Below are positions 46,990 through 58,394 of a stretch of 64,000 nucleotides of DNA, piece after piece. The notes below the pieces were generated by a model. The model saw nothing but the letters and a program-made list of their open reading frames with translations. It was not told where the DNA came from and did not search any database. Source of the DNA: Adiantum capillus-veneris (Eukaryota; Streptophyta; Polypodiopsida; Polypodiales; Pteridaceae); NCBI GenBank assembly GCA_014529385.2, contig CM043959.1, positions 62,137,753 through 62,201,752 on the forward strand, read 5' to 3'. A program made the translations under genes and the position numbers. The stretch's first letter is position 1, and every line of letters begins with the position of its first letter.

Positions 46990-47154
46990 GTGCATTATTT
47001 AAAAAAAAAAACATTTTTGGTTGCCCCACGTCGCCGCCGCCCCCCCCCCCCCCCCCCCCCCCCGGTCCTTGTGCTTAGAGAGGGGGCCGCGCCAACTTGG
47101 CACCTCTCTCTCTCTCTCTCTCTCTCTTTTAGAAATTCAGCCCTCTCTCTCTTA

Positions 47155-47211
<57 letters not shown>

Positions 47212-47230
47212 CACCCTCACACACCCTTTT
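46990..47230. repeat. Poly-C, (CT)n and (AC)n cluster
   Basis: A 24-bp C run (47040-47063), (CT)n (47104-47127) and (AC)n (about 47155-47208) lie together. Frames here encode only Pro, Ser-Leu or Thr-His repeats. Confidence 0.95.
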
Positions 47231-47539
47231 ATAAGGCTTGGCTAATGCTAAAAATGAAAAAAACAAGAGCTATCTAGCTCGTACAACCAACTAGAGCTTC
47301 CTTTAGAAATTTCCTTGCATGGTCAACACTTGGCACTTTCTTGGTGTTTGGTATGTGCATGGTGCCTCTTTGCTTTGTTCGCTCAATTTGCCAGCCTTGT
47401 ACTTGGATACCCCTTGGATATGTTTTCCCTCTTGATTCATCTAGGCTCTTTGTGGCGGGCTAAGCCCCTTGAACTTCTCAATTTCTCCTCTCCTACTGGT
47501 TGTCCACCGGCCGTGTGACTCTCCTTTTGACATGGTCCA

Positions 47540-47875
47540 GGGCTCATGCTATCTCTCTCTCTCTCTCTCTATCGTTGGCACGAATCCTAACCTCTATGAG
47601 AAATAGCGATGTTTCTATTTTGGGGGGGGGGGGGGGGGGGGGGGGGGGGAGGTGAGGCACTCACTTTGCCTTCAAAAAAAGGGGGCCGGCGTGTGGGAAA
47701 CCGCCTTAGTCTAGTCACGTCATCACTAGGACACGCACATGAGCGCGCCACCAATGCAGGGTGTCGACGCCTGTTTCATTCAAAACCGCCGCCGCGACGA
47801 CAACGCCGCCGCACAACGATCGACTAGAGTCACCAACACAGCGCCGACATGTGATGCCATAGCTCCCAACAAGAG

Positions 47876-47940
<65 letters not shown>
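47540..47940. repeat. (CT)n, 28-bp poly-G and long (CT)n
   Basis: The tracts are (CT)n at about 47551-47570, G28 at 47622-47649 and (CT)n at 47878-47939. Together with the cluster at 47 kb they flank about 300 bp of ordinary non-coding sequence. Homopolymer length is uncertain in any assembly. Confidence 0.93.
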
Positions 47941-47944
<4 letters not shown>

Positions 47945-49447
47945 ACTCTAGTCAAGGGGGACATGCCCCAGCTTTTATACCCTTCAACTCAGCATCCCTA
48001 CTGCGCATATGGGATTTTATAGTGCCACTTGGTGATAGCGGGAAAAAGAGCAGTGGAATCGGGTGGCCTCTGTACTCGTGCACACTCCACAAACCACGCC
48101 TTATGAAAACAAGAAAAGAACAAAACAAAGGGGGCACCACCCTAAATCAAGAGGTTTAGGGACCTCACACATAGTGCACATAGGCAAGTGAGACTTCTGG
48201 CATTATGATGGCATCAAAACATATGGCAAAACACATAGAAACGAAGCTTAGGGACCTTATGTAGCATATATATACACAAGACATCAGCTTAACAATACAA
48301 CGGCATCTGATCATACATAACAAGGATATAGAGAAGCAAGCCAAGGATGGCATAACCCATTGTCAAAAACAATCAACCCAGCAAGTAGGTATGATCCTAC
48401 TAGCAACACATCAATACCTTAGCAAATGATGGCGAGGATGGTGGCCATGGAGCATGAGAGAAGACTCCTTATTTAGGTTTTAGGGCTAGTAATGTAGCAT
48501 ACTAGAGGGAGAGAGAGAGAGGGAGAGAGAGTAGAGCTCCATCCATAGCTCCTCATTGTGAGCAATGTCGTCATAGCTTCGTTGCTTGGTGAAGTGGGTG
48601 AAGTGTTGGTTTTGAGTGAGAGAAGGCCTCCTTATATAGGTTTCTAAGAGGGTTTAGGATTAGGGATAAACATGCTTAAATCCGCTGATTGGGGTTACTT
48701 TTTGCTTAGGGTGGTCAACAGATTGAGGTCACCTGATATGTCACCATCAAGATATTCTCTAGAGTGATGTGAGAGGGGAGGGTAAATGCTGATTTTTCTG
48801 ATTGTGACACATGGGGATAAGGCCTTGAACAGCATTTAAGAGCAGGTAAGGTGGCTGTTGAAACTGGAGGTTCTGCACATGTCAGGGGGGACCTGCGGGG
48901 GGGAGGTGGCAGCTGGGTCCTCCTGAATATCAAATTCTCAAAAAATCCTCAACCATGGCTTCTTTTGACATGTGTTCTTTGAAAAAATCAGCATGTCTCT
49001 TTTCAACTCAAAAGTCTTTATCCCTGTTGACTCACCTTTATCATAAGATTTTTCCTTTTTCTCCTCCTGTAACTGCATTATTGCTGCCCAATCACTGCTT
49101 CTAGTAACAGTGAACTGTTACCTACCAAATACTTATGGTGCAGTAAAAAATATTTACCATGGGTAAAAAAGTTACTGTAGGTAAAAAGGGATTTGTATTT
49201 ACCATGTAGGTGAAAAATATTTACTGTAGGTAAAAAATATTTACTGTCGATAAAAAAGTGAAAACGGAGTATGCTGTGCTGTGAGTCCACACGAACATCC
49301 TCGTGTAAATTTCACTAGAAATTCACACCTAGAATGGGCTATTCTGTAAGATATAGGTTGTAGGCATGCATAAGAGCTCGTTCCCACGTATCTTCTGTCC
49401 ATGGCACTTTTTACTCTTTTGGTGCTTGTGAAGTAGATTTTTCTTCT

Positions 49448-49489
<42 letters not shown>

Positions 49490-49655
49490 GAGACGAGGGG
49501 TCTTGTAAATACCATCTTGAATCAAGTTTACCCACACATTCCAAAGGGTCTTCACCTCCTCCCTCTACATCTCCATCTGTGTGTGTGTGTGTGTGTGTGC
49601 GCGTGGTGCACTGTGTTGTTGTCATTGGAATCGTTGTTGTCCACGTCTTAGCTGC
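47941..49655. other. Non-coding region
   Basis: No domain found. Two related LTR-leader-like phrases, agaagactccttatttaggtt (48464) and agaaggcctccttatatagg (48621), lie about 157 bp apart. (CT)n occurs at 49451-49486 and (GT)n at 49579-49599. Confidence 0.5.
49137..49256. repeat. Short palindromic repeats gtaaa...tttac
   Basis: The word gtaaaaaatatttac, itself near-palindromic, and variants such as tttactgtaggtaaaaa recur five or six times. Confidence 0.8.
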
Positions 49656-49659
49656 TTAA

Positions 49660-50998
49660 CACTAGGTTGGTAACCTAACAAGACATAAAAGTGTCCTTTC
49701 AGGGTTTTGAAAAAAACCTCCAAAACCATAGTAGATCCACTCATTTTGTAAAATCCTTTCATGAGGTTATAGTTCAAGGCCTACTACACATGGAAAAAAT
49801 AATAAAGTTGTAAAATTTCTCATCTTTTGGTCACACCAAGCCTCCAAAGTTGATGGAGCAGTACATTTTCATCAAAAGAGTCATTTCTCACATTTTGTTG
49901 CATAAAAATAAGATTATGGATTTTTGTAGGACTTGAGATAAATTCCCTAGTTAACTTCAATGGGTTGGTGATCAGAACATATGATTGCTTCTCACTCACT
50001 ATTTTTTCTTTTGCCAAAAGAAATAGGTACAAAAAAGTTGAATTTTTACCATTCTGCAAACCTATCATCAAAGTTTCTATAGCCACACTCAATACAAATA
50101 ATATATGCATGTTTTCGTAGTTCCCTATTGTCCTTTAGGTTCATAAGGAGCCATGGAGCATGTCAAAAGAATAATACATCTCTTACCAAGGGGAATCTTG
50201 GGGACAAAGATGAAGTGCTAAATACAACAAACATGAAAAACCTGGGTTCAACATTATGAGTTGTAGAATCCCATAGAAACTATTCAATATCTAGCCAAAT
50301 TTGATCCTTATGAGTAGATATGGTTACTACCTACAAAATGCATGTAGTTGTCACAAGAAAGTAACAAGATTGAAAAAGCTATACTTGATATACTAGAATG
50401 TTTCGTTTTCTTCTATAATTGAAAAAATCAACCATCGTTGTCTACTATGAAAAATAGGGTATTAGGTGCCCCAAAACTCAAGGAATATTAGCTTTATGTT
50501 ACAATATGCGACATAGAAAATCAAAAGTACATTTGGATATCATGAAAGGCACCAAAAAGATAATGGAAGAGCTAAAATTGGCTAAAAAACAGGATTTGAC
50601 AATTTTTGTAATTTGGTCATAACTTACAACTTTAACATTTATTTCTCCCTAGAAGCATCTAGACATGTTGAGGACTACTAAAGATAGTTCTCTAGCATTA
50701 TAGACCTCAAAAACATGAATTCTAGAGTGGTATAGTTGCAAAAAGTTAAAAAAAGCCAAAAACAAGACCCGTTTTTTCACACAGTTTAGGTTGTGAAATG
50801 TTGTGCAAGGACAAGGTTAAAGATGGAATTCATATTCCAAAAAAATGTCAAGTTTTTTTCAGCTCATGAGACAACTTTCTAGACAGATAGCACCTCAAAA
50901 TCCATCTTGAAACTCTTGACATAATTCAAGGAAAATGGTCACTTAATAGGACATAAAAGTGTCCCAGGACATAAAAGTGTCCCATTACCAACCTAGTG
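49660..50998. mobile_element. 1,339-bp TTAA-flanked DNA element with perfect 14-bp termini
   Basis: TTAA lies at 49656-49659 and 50999-51002. The element starts CACTAGGTTGGTAA and ends with its exact reverse complement, TTACCAACCTAGTG. Near both ends is the hairpin-forming word (A/G)GACATAAAAGTGTCC, once on the left and twice on the right (50949-50964 and 50968-50983). The inside is AT-rich with no recognisable transposase; the longest frame (49820-50110, minus) has no domain. The 603-bp element at 42147 shares the TTAA, the CACTAG start and the end-hairpin plan, so both belong to one broad group. Confidence 0.85.
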
Positions 50999-51102
50999 TT
51001 AAAGCTAGGTGGTGCCCCCTGTTCACTTCCCGTGAAAAGTTCTACATGAACGGGCCTCGCATAGAGGCGGCTGACGTCCGTTTTGCACTTGCGCTTTTCA
51101 TT

Positions 51103-51123
51103 TGGTGCCCCCATGGAGGAGGG
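51103..51123 (+). promoter_or_regulatory. Candidate primer-binding site (copy B)
   Basis: TGGTGCCCCCATGGAGGAGG follows CA-TT, as in copy A. The LTR that should precede it is interrupted by the TTAA element and its start is not visible. Confidence 0.6.
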
Positions 51124-52486
51124 ATTCCTTCAGTTTATAATGTTGAAAAGGATACACATCGTCGACCATGGACGAGTGGTTGCGGGAATTCTCCAATTGG
51201 AAATCGGAGGAGGAAGAAATTGAAGAAGTACTAAGAGCCTTCATTGAAGCGCTTCTACTAGAAGACAACATCGTCAACGTCTAGGAAGTTAGTTCTCCAT
51301 CTTGCATCTCTCATTTTAACCGTGAATCAAGAGCCACCTAAGGGAAAGCAGCACGCTGCTCATTGCTAGCACCGACCACACTCTATCAATGAGTGCCATC
51401 AATGGAAGTAAAGGAGAAGCCAAAATTCTGTACATCAACATCGGCTACAAAGAAGTCATCCAGATTAAGGAAGGAAAGAGGTTAGTAAAGCCTCTCTTCC
51501 CCAAGGAATGTGAAAATAGAAGTGTAGCCTCTGCTCCTAAGTGGCCCAAAGGGGTTGCTCGTGCCAAGGGAAAAGGAGGGCTAGGACAATCCTAAATCAC
51601 ATGACCCTGAAGGAAGGAGAAACACCTGGCCACAGGACTACTTCGAGTTCAGAAAGCAGAATCGTGCCTAGGCTACTAGAAACAAAGTCATCCAAGGCAA
51701 AGCAACAGAAGATTGCCTATCAGTTTGCGATGCACATGCGAATAAAGCCATTTCACTTTGACAACCTGAAGCGGAGGTGATAAGGATGTTCCCATGCCCT
51801 AGAGAGGAATTGTTTGGCTACTGTCCTCGCTGTTTTGGAAGGCGGGTAGAGGGACTTCCTCCTCTCCTGGAACAACTCATCCTGAAGAAATTGTCTACCG
51901 TGGGTGAAACCCAATGGACTGGAGATGAGCTACAATTAAATGGTGTGGAATTCATGCAACGATCTGATTACGGTAACTACTTGAAACTATTGCTAGCTAA
52001 AAGGCTAGGAGTGGTCAAACACATCATCATCACTCTATATATGCTGAGCAATGAAGGGAAGGTGGAGCCTATGAAGGGCGATGACTTCCCGTGGATGTGT
52101 TGACTTATCAATACCAGCATGGTAAGGGTATAAGTGAGTACTCTACACTCTGGGAATCATGGATAATGGACCACATGCTTTTCCATTTAGATTTCTACAA
52201 CACATGCACGTACATATATATGTAGATAGGAAGATCTTCTATCAGCAGAAGATTGTCTTTTTGTTTGGTGTTGCGGTGCTAGGAGAGATCCTTAGCTTCC
52301 CAAATCCCATTATCCTCCCCGTGTTGGATTACCATCACTCCTTTAATGTTTCACTTTTCATCCTATTTTGATCTATCCACCCAACCTTGTAAGAAGCCGC
52401 TATAAGCCGCTAAGCTACTTGTGTTAAAAAAATAAAAATAAAAAAAGAGAGAGAAAAAAAGGAGAGTTTGAAAATTATGCTTTGCA
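51124..52486 (+). other. Leader of gypsy copy B
   Basis: Three short plus-strand frames (51389-51595, 51541-51780, 51777-52103) overlap. The last reads YCPRCFGRRVEGLPPLLEQL and has no known domain. The leader is about 1.36 kb, twice that of copy A, so one of them has gained or lost sequence. 52180-52380 matches 41190-41440. Confidence 0.45.
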
Positions 52487-53208
52487 ATGGCAAATGTTTC
52501 CTTCCCAACCTTCATGGGTAAGGAGGAGAAAGATACTTTGGATTTCCTAGATAATCTTGAAATAGCACGTGTCGTCTCTCGAAGGGATGATGATGCTTTG
52601 TGTCTACGTATTTTTCCAATGTTAATGAAAGTGGAAGCAAGATCATGGTACAACGCCTTGGTGCAAGCCACCAAGGAGAGGTGGGACCTGCTCAGAGTAG
52701 CATTTCTAAGACGCTTTGGAGAAGGCACCACATCAAAGAAATTGTGGCAATTACTAATGGGGTTGAAGCAAGGAAGTATGGCTGAATATCCAGCATACAA
52801 ATTGAAGTTCGTGGATCTATGGGTACAATGGGTCGCATTGTTGAGGGAGGGCAAAGGGGCACCCAATTTCTTGAAGAAAGATCGGTTTGTGGCTGGTTTG
52901 TGGCCAATTCTTAAAGAGAAGGTGAAGGGAAGGTTTCTTGCTATGTATGAGGTAGCAGTTGTAGTAGCCCACCTTTAAGATAAGAAATTGCATCTATAAG
53001 CCAGGACTAACGAGGAAGAGGAATCGGGTAGGACCCGACCACACCTAGCCGCACCTGCAGGCAACCGTTCAAAGGAGTCAGGGAACCGATTGAAGATCAA
53101 CAAAACCTGCTCATCCGGATCACGAACCAGTTATAAAATCTCTCAGTACATTTGGTGCAGCATGTGCATGCACTTGCCACAAATCTAGACCAAGGAAGAG
53201 GCCAACTG
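52487..53208 (+). pseudogene. Gypsy gag, first part (copy B)
   Basis: The open frame 52487-52978 starts MANVSFPTFMGKEEKDTLDF and contains LRIFPMLMKVEARSWYNALV, RWDLLRVAFLRRFGEG, LMGLKQGSMAEYPAYKLKF and FVAGLWPILKEKVKGRFLAM. This is the retrotransposon gag fold with the order expected for plant gypsy elements. A TAA at 52976-52978 falls where copy A has Lys, and the frame then continues in the same phase to about 53200 with LSVHLVQ and GRGQ blocks matching copy A. At about 53208 the frame is cut by a 9.9-kb element and continues at 63101. The start was chosen by homology with copy A. Confidence 0.88.
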
Positions 53209-53447
53209 TGGGCTTCTACCACACGTATCGAAGCAAGGGCCTTGCCTAGCACTATGTGCGAGCCACAAATGGCTCCAAGCACGCAACTAGCCTTAACTAG
53301 TAAGCTCAAAGATGGCGATGGTGTGCCACTCAACACTCTACGCTTGTTGTCGTGGGGGATTCCTCACCACGATGAAAAAGGATCTACCACCGTGCCGCGC
53401 TCAACCGCCTCGCCACCACTGTTCCGTCGTCACAATGCTCAATTGCA

Positions 53448-53495
<48 letters not shown>

Positions 53496-54061
53496 CACAC
53501 ACACACAAGGAGATGAAGAAGAAGAAGATGGAGATGGAGCAAGAGCACTCTTCAATTGCACAAATGAGAGAATCCGTGTTTTTTTAGGTTTAGGTGACTT
53601 TTATATGAGCTCGTTCCATTCACACTTGGGCGCCCATACTTAACCAACCAACCCTTGATTGTTCCTATTAGAGTGCACCTCTCATCGGAGATCACTCTTA
53701 CCCTTTTCCCATTGGACCGACAAGCCCGGCCCATGAGTCAAAACAATGTAATGTCCGTGGATGTGCCGACGCCTATTTGCCATGGTCAGCACCAAGCGAT
53801 AGATGGCGCTGGGCAGTCCCCAAGCCTCATATTTGCCTGGGTGTTGACGTACGCCTATCATGTCTTTGTCAGAAAGGTCAACACCAAGCGATAGGTGGTG
53901 TTGGGCACTCCCCAAGCCTCCTATTCGCCTAGTATTAACTCTACTGCCTCTTGTAATGTCTTTAACCCCAAGGTCAACACCAAGCGATAGGTGGCATTGG
54001 GCAGTCCCCAAGCCTCCTACTCACCCAACACTGAATCAACTGTCTGACTTGACGGTTAACA
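53209..54061 (-). repeat. 3' LTR of the nested element (left)
   Basis: Homologous to 62155-63100. Shared blocks are gccttgcctagcact, ctctacgcttgttgtcgtgg, tcttcaattgcacaaatgag and ccattcacacttgggc. It contains (CT)n and (AC)n tracts at 53451-53507. In sense the LTR begins TGTTAACC at 54061. The left edge is set only approximately. Confidence 0.8.
53784..54036 (-). repeat. Three tandem 92-96 bp units within the LTR
   Basis: Units start ggtca(g/a)caccaagcgatag at 53784, 53876 and 53972. The other LTR has the same array at about 62816-63065, so the array predates insertion. Confidence 0.9.
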
Positions 54062-54075
54062 TGCCTCCCTTCCTA
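54062..54075 (-). promoter_or_regulatory. Polypurine tract of the nested element
   Basis: On the minus strand AGGAAGGGAGGCA directly precedes the LTR start TGTTAACC, fixing the element's orientation. Confidence 0.75.
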
Positions 54076-56266
54076 ATGTAGATTCCATCCTCAGAAGCTA
54101 TTGATTTGAAGCTTGTTCGTCAAGGTGGAAGAGCATTTGAGATGAATGGCCTTAGCCTTCTTTAGTCGCTGTAAAATCAAACAAAAGTGGAATAGTAAGT
54201 GCATTCTTATAATCAATTAAAAAGCATATGTAGTTGTAGGCAGACAAATTGATTGGTAACCGAATTTAAAACCATTTGTCAGCAATAAACATTAAATAAT
54301 AATATAATCAAACGCATAAACAATTGTGAAGGTAAAAAACTAAACAAGTGTAGGGTTGCTAATTTAACGGTCGAAAGGCACTAGAGATTGACTATTAATA
54401 CCATGGGCAATATTCTCAATTTTCTCTAGTCAATTAGGTTGTTTAATCGTGAGAGCAAAGTATTTCATGTCCGAGGGCTTAACTAGAGGCTATACCTAGA
54501 AGACCTTGTAGTTAAGCTACGATAAAAGGAATTGCTAATGAAATCATCGCCGCCTGACTTATTTCCTTTTCTTTGACCCCCCAAAGTCTTTTCACAGTGA
54601 TTCAATTTTGATGTGCGTGCTTATTTTGTATGCCTTGGGTACCATAGGCAATACATGTGAGTGGAGTACCAAATCAAGCTGATATTTCTTTTCCAGCTTA
54701 AGATTTTACATTGTGGCACTTTGATTTTTTTGGTTGTTCATTTTCAGCATTTTTATTTTGTAACTTTGGGGGGTCATATAACACTGTTACCCTCCCCAAG
54801 ATCATCACACTAGTAAACTCCCTTTATAATACTTAAGCTAAAGGTCAATAGGGACTAAGACCACTAGAAAGCCCTAGCACATTGCACACAATGCTGTCTA
54901 AATCGGATTAAGAACATAAGTAACCATTGATTATTAGTAAGGCATTCCCCATGGTATTAAGAGAAGATCTCTAACACCTAGCTTGGTCAAACTAGCTTAG
55001 TTAGACTGCTCGATTTTTAAACCTAGACAAGTGATTATGACCAAAAATACATTGAATATAATATTTGATACTAAGCAAATGCATTGAATATTATTCTACC
55101 AATCACAATTAAAGCAAACAAACATGGATGCAAAAAAGATAAGGGCCAATGATAAATGGACAAGAAACAACTGTTGGTGTTGATGGTCGCGCTTGATTTG
55201 AAGTGTGAACGAGAGAAAGATTCCATGAAGGTCCAAATCCTAACAAAAGAAACTGTTCTTGTACACACTATGAAACACAAACAATACCTCTAGGAGGCAC
55301 ATGAGTGGGAAGAGGTACCTCCCTTATTGAACACAATTAAAAAATATAAGGAACCCTAACCTAATATTTGCACCCCCCCTAGAGAGTCAAGGGAATAGGA
55401 TATTGTAGAGATTGGGGGAAAACCCTAAGGCTAAACCCCTATCCTTGTTGTCGAGAAAAACAAAGCCATCATCCGTCAGACCATATGTGCCATCCGTGTA
55501 ATCATGTAAATTGTCTTCATCATTAGAGGCACCAATGTTTACTAAGAAGGTCACTAGATTTCTATAGTCATCTTGGTCAAAAGGCTAGGCTTGTGCAATG
55601 GGAGAGACACTCTCTACTAAGTATGGATCAGTCGTGGTCAAGAGACATATCAGCCGTTCTAACTCTTTGAAATTCCTCTCACATGCTAGCGTACCTACCA
55701 AATCCCATTCATAGGCAAGCACCGAAAAGACCGTGTGAAACACTTGTGAAAAGTATCGAGGGTACCTCTCACCCAAGGCAGGAGTGGATGACTCTAGCGT
55801 ACTAGACATATTTGTACACACAGATAGATGATGGTTAGAGTGAAAATATTATAAGGGTTGTGTCAAAAAGTCATGTCCTTGTGGATAATGTGTTTTTATG
55901 ATTTTGTGTTATGGCTCTTGCTCTTTTACTATTTTAGTTTTTTGTGAGTATAATGTTTTATATATACATCCCCTAAGATCGAGAGATTGAGAGGTAAGGG
56001 AGGAATGTTGAGAGGGAAGCAAGTGAATGATGGATGTCATCAAACACTTCCCCCTTCCTTGGGTAAATCATACCTTTTGGAATGATGTCATCACCTTTTG
56101 AAACTAATTGTTCCAAGTTGTTATAGGTGAAGACTTTAACCAATAGTTTCCGACCGCCCTATGCATTTCATCTAGTTGCAAGGGTGGCAAGGTACTCTCC
56201 CATGATTTTATTTGCAACATTGTTGTAGGTGGTGAACTTACAACAGGAGATGCAAACTCTTCCTTG
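54076..56266 (-). other. Non-coding 3' internal region
   Basis: This is where RT and integrase should lie in a full gypsy element, but none is recognisable on either strand. A 78-codon minus frame (55585-55821) has no known domain. The sequence is AT-rich. Confidence 0.6.
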
Positions 56267-58175
56267 TTAGTATGGATATGTACAATGGTGGGTGGAGGTT
56301 GTGTCAAATTCTATTTTCGTATAAGGACTACATGAAGAGCACGAAGCTTCATTCGACTTCCCTGTTCCTGAGCTAGGTGGAACAAATCGTTTTGTCTTCG
56401 GTACCCAAACTAGCTCTGGAGTGGGTGTGTAGCATTCCAGGTTTTTTTCCTTTCCAAGATCTTCAATTTGTTTTGGAGCAACAAGATTGGGCTCACAGGG
56501 GCCATGCAGGTGACAAGTGTGAGCACAATTTACGTTTTGGCACCCATATTTGATCATTTCCTCCATAGTAGCCTTGGGCTTCCAGTAGTCGTTTAGGAAT
56601 CCAACGGCACGTTTCCATACATTTCTTGGAGCCAGTGGGATGTTTCTTGCAAGTCTTTTGTTTTTTAGCACTAGCTATGGTCGCTAAAGAAGCTATAGGG
56701 ACCCACTTGTATGTTATCTTCGTTATATTAGGATGAGTCTTGTCAAAATCTATATGCATTGCTTCTAGCATATTTAAGGGTACGAGTGGTGGTATTTCAT
56801 CCCCCTCAAGTGTTACCCAGGTCGTCGCCCTGTTTACCCAAGTGTCTATGGTTGCTGCTAGGTGGACCCAATCCACATTGTCTGACTCAGTCATCCCAGG
56901 TAGTACATCCATATAAGGAGAATCTTCCCCAACATCAGTGTCCGCTTTACACGTGTAACATTAATGCAATGGGGTCGAGTGAATTTTGGTGTCAGATCTA
57001 TGATGAATTATAAACCTGTTTCCTAAGGGATGTGCTCAACCACTTACAAGATCCACTTGAATGATATAATCCTGGAACTGCAGGTAGACATGGTTTTTAG
57101 ACGAGTCATGCACCATTTTTGCTTCTCTCATGAAAGGACGTCCTAAGATCATCTCCGATGCCATAGTGTGCTTGGAGAAATCCATAACAATGAAGGTAAT
57201 TATTATTTTATGTCTAAAGATCTTGATCTTGAGTTCTTCTAGCATCCCAATAGGTTTGACAATAGACCCATTGGCCATCTTCACTACTATGGTTGTGGTC
57301 GGAAGGTGAGGTCTTCCCATAGTTTCCCAGCAATTTTTAGTCACACTCTTAACCCTAGCACCACCATCAAGGATTCACTTCACAATTAATCCCTTAGTAG
57401 TGATTGGTATGCTTGCATTGGATTCATCACCCTCAAAGTATTGTCCCAACTTGTTAACAGGTAGTTCCACCACAAGGTTCTTATCTAGGTTGGGTTGTGG
57501 ATCTAAGTGTTCCTCCTCTATTGGCATCTCCCTGGCTCCATCCATCTGTGAAAATTGTGGTAGCCCAAACTTCAGTTCTTTATTGAGGAAATCTCGAAGA
57601 GCTGAGACTAGCTCAGGGTGTTTATATAGTTTGGACATGATGGTGGTTCTAACTTCTGCAGCCATGAAATCCATCAATTTGGTAATGTTTAACGACACTT
57701 TTTGGGCTTCAGTCCCTTGACATGGGGAAGATGGGATCTCCATTTCTTTGATAGGATCAGGTAGTCCCTCTATAAACATTCTTTCCATCAAGAAGTGAGT
57801 ACGCCCACTTTCCCATGACTTTAAGTCACTTTCTTCTTGAATGACACTAGGTATGGCTAAGGGTCTATGGACTTGGTGAGGTTGTTGTTGCATAGGGAAC
57901 ACTGTGTCTATAATCTAGATCTGCCTAGGTGTTGGTTCTAGATCCCTTTGGGTATCTTCTACCAAACTCCTTAATTTCTTGACTCGCTCAATCTCCTCTG
58001 TAGGGTTTGGATAAGTTCCTATCTTCTTCTTGAATCCTGGCCATTGTGGCTCATGAAGATCTTCCTTGTTGGTTTCTATCTTAGTGGTCGTTTTGGTCTC
58101 CATGGTTTTGCCTGAATTAGAATCCTCTTCAGCATCATTCATATATACAAGGACTTCACCAGTCCGTATGTTAGT
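56267..58175 (-). pseudogene. Gypsy aspartic protease region of the nested element
   Basis: A single phase runs from about 58175 to 56493 with in-frame stops at 57915, 57375 and 57036, then shifts frame near 56500-56670. Around 57370-57330 the protease active site reads ILDGGARVKSVTKNCW, with D-G-G-A where D-S/T-G-A is canonical. About 60-65 residues later is ASEMILGRPFMREAKMVHDS, the second protease motif. Upstream is a charged region with KEMEIPSSPCQGTEAQ. Downstream is a Trp-rich part (VDWVHLAATIDTWVNRATTW) and a Cys-containing part that I cannot name. It would cut the gag-pro polyprotein. Before the MITE at 58184 inserted, the frame was continuous with gag. Confidence 0.78.
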
Positions 58176-58183
58176 CTTTGAAC

Positions 58184-58391
58184 CCCGGGGCGGTCACTTT
58201 TTAGAATGTGTATGATATCATGTGAGTTAACCGGAGAGGATTATTAAAAGACCAAAATGTATACATACAGAGGGGAGTGGGGGTTTTTTCAATAGGCTCA
58301 CAGTGGAAGTATAGTATGTATATTGGGGTATTATTACTTACCTCTTGAACGCACATGATATAGGGGTCTTTTGATAAGTGACTGCCCCGGG
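58184..58391. mobile_element. 208-bp hAT-like MITE
   Basis: The ends are inverted repeats: CCCGGGGCGGTCACTT on the left and, inverted, CCCGGGGCAGTCACTT on the right. The flanks are ctttgaac (58176-58183) and cttttaac (58392-58399), an 8-bp duplication with one mismatch, typical of hAT elements. Element plus duplication is 216 bp, a multiple of three, and the gag and protease frames on both sides are in the same phase. The single mutated base in the right duplication creates the TAA that now ends gag. No coding capacity. Confidence 0.75.
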
Positions 58392-58394
58392 CTT

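Noticed and set aside
42147-50998. Assigning the TTAA elements to CACTA because they start CACTAG
   Set aside because: CACTA elements duplicate 3 bp and start CACTACAAG or CACTATAAG. These have TTAA on both sides and no subterminal array.
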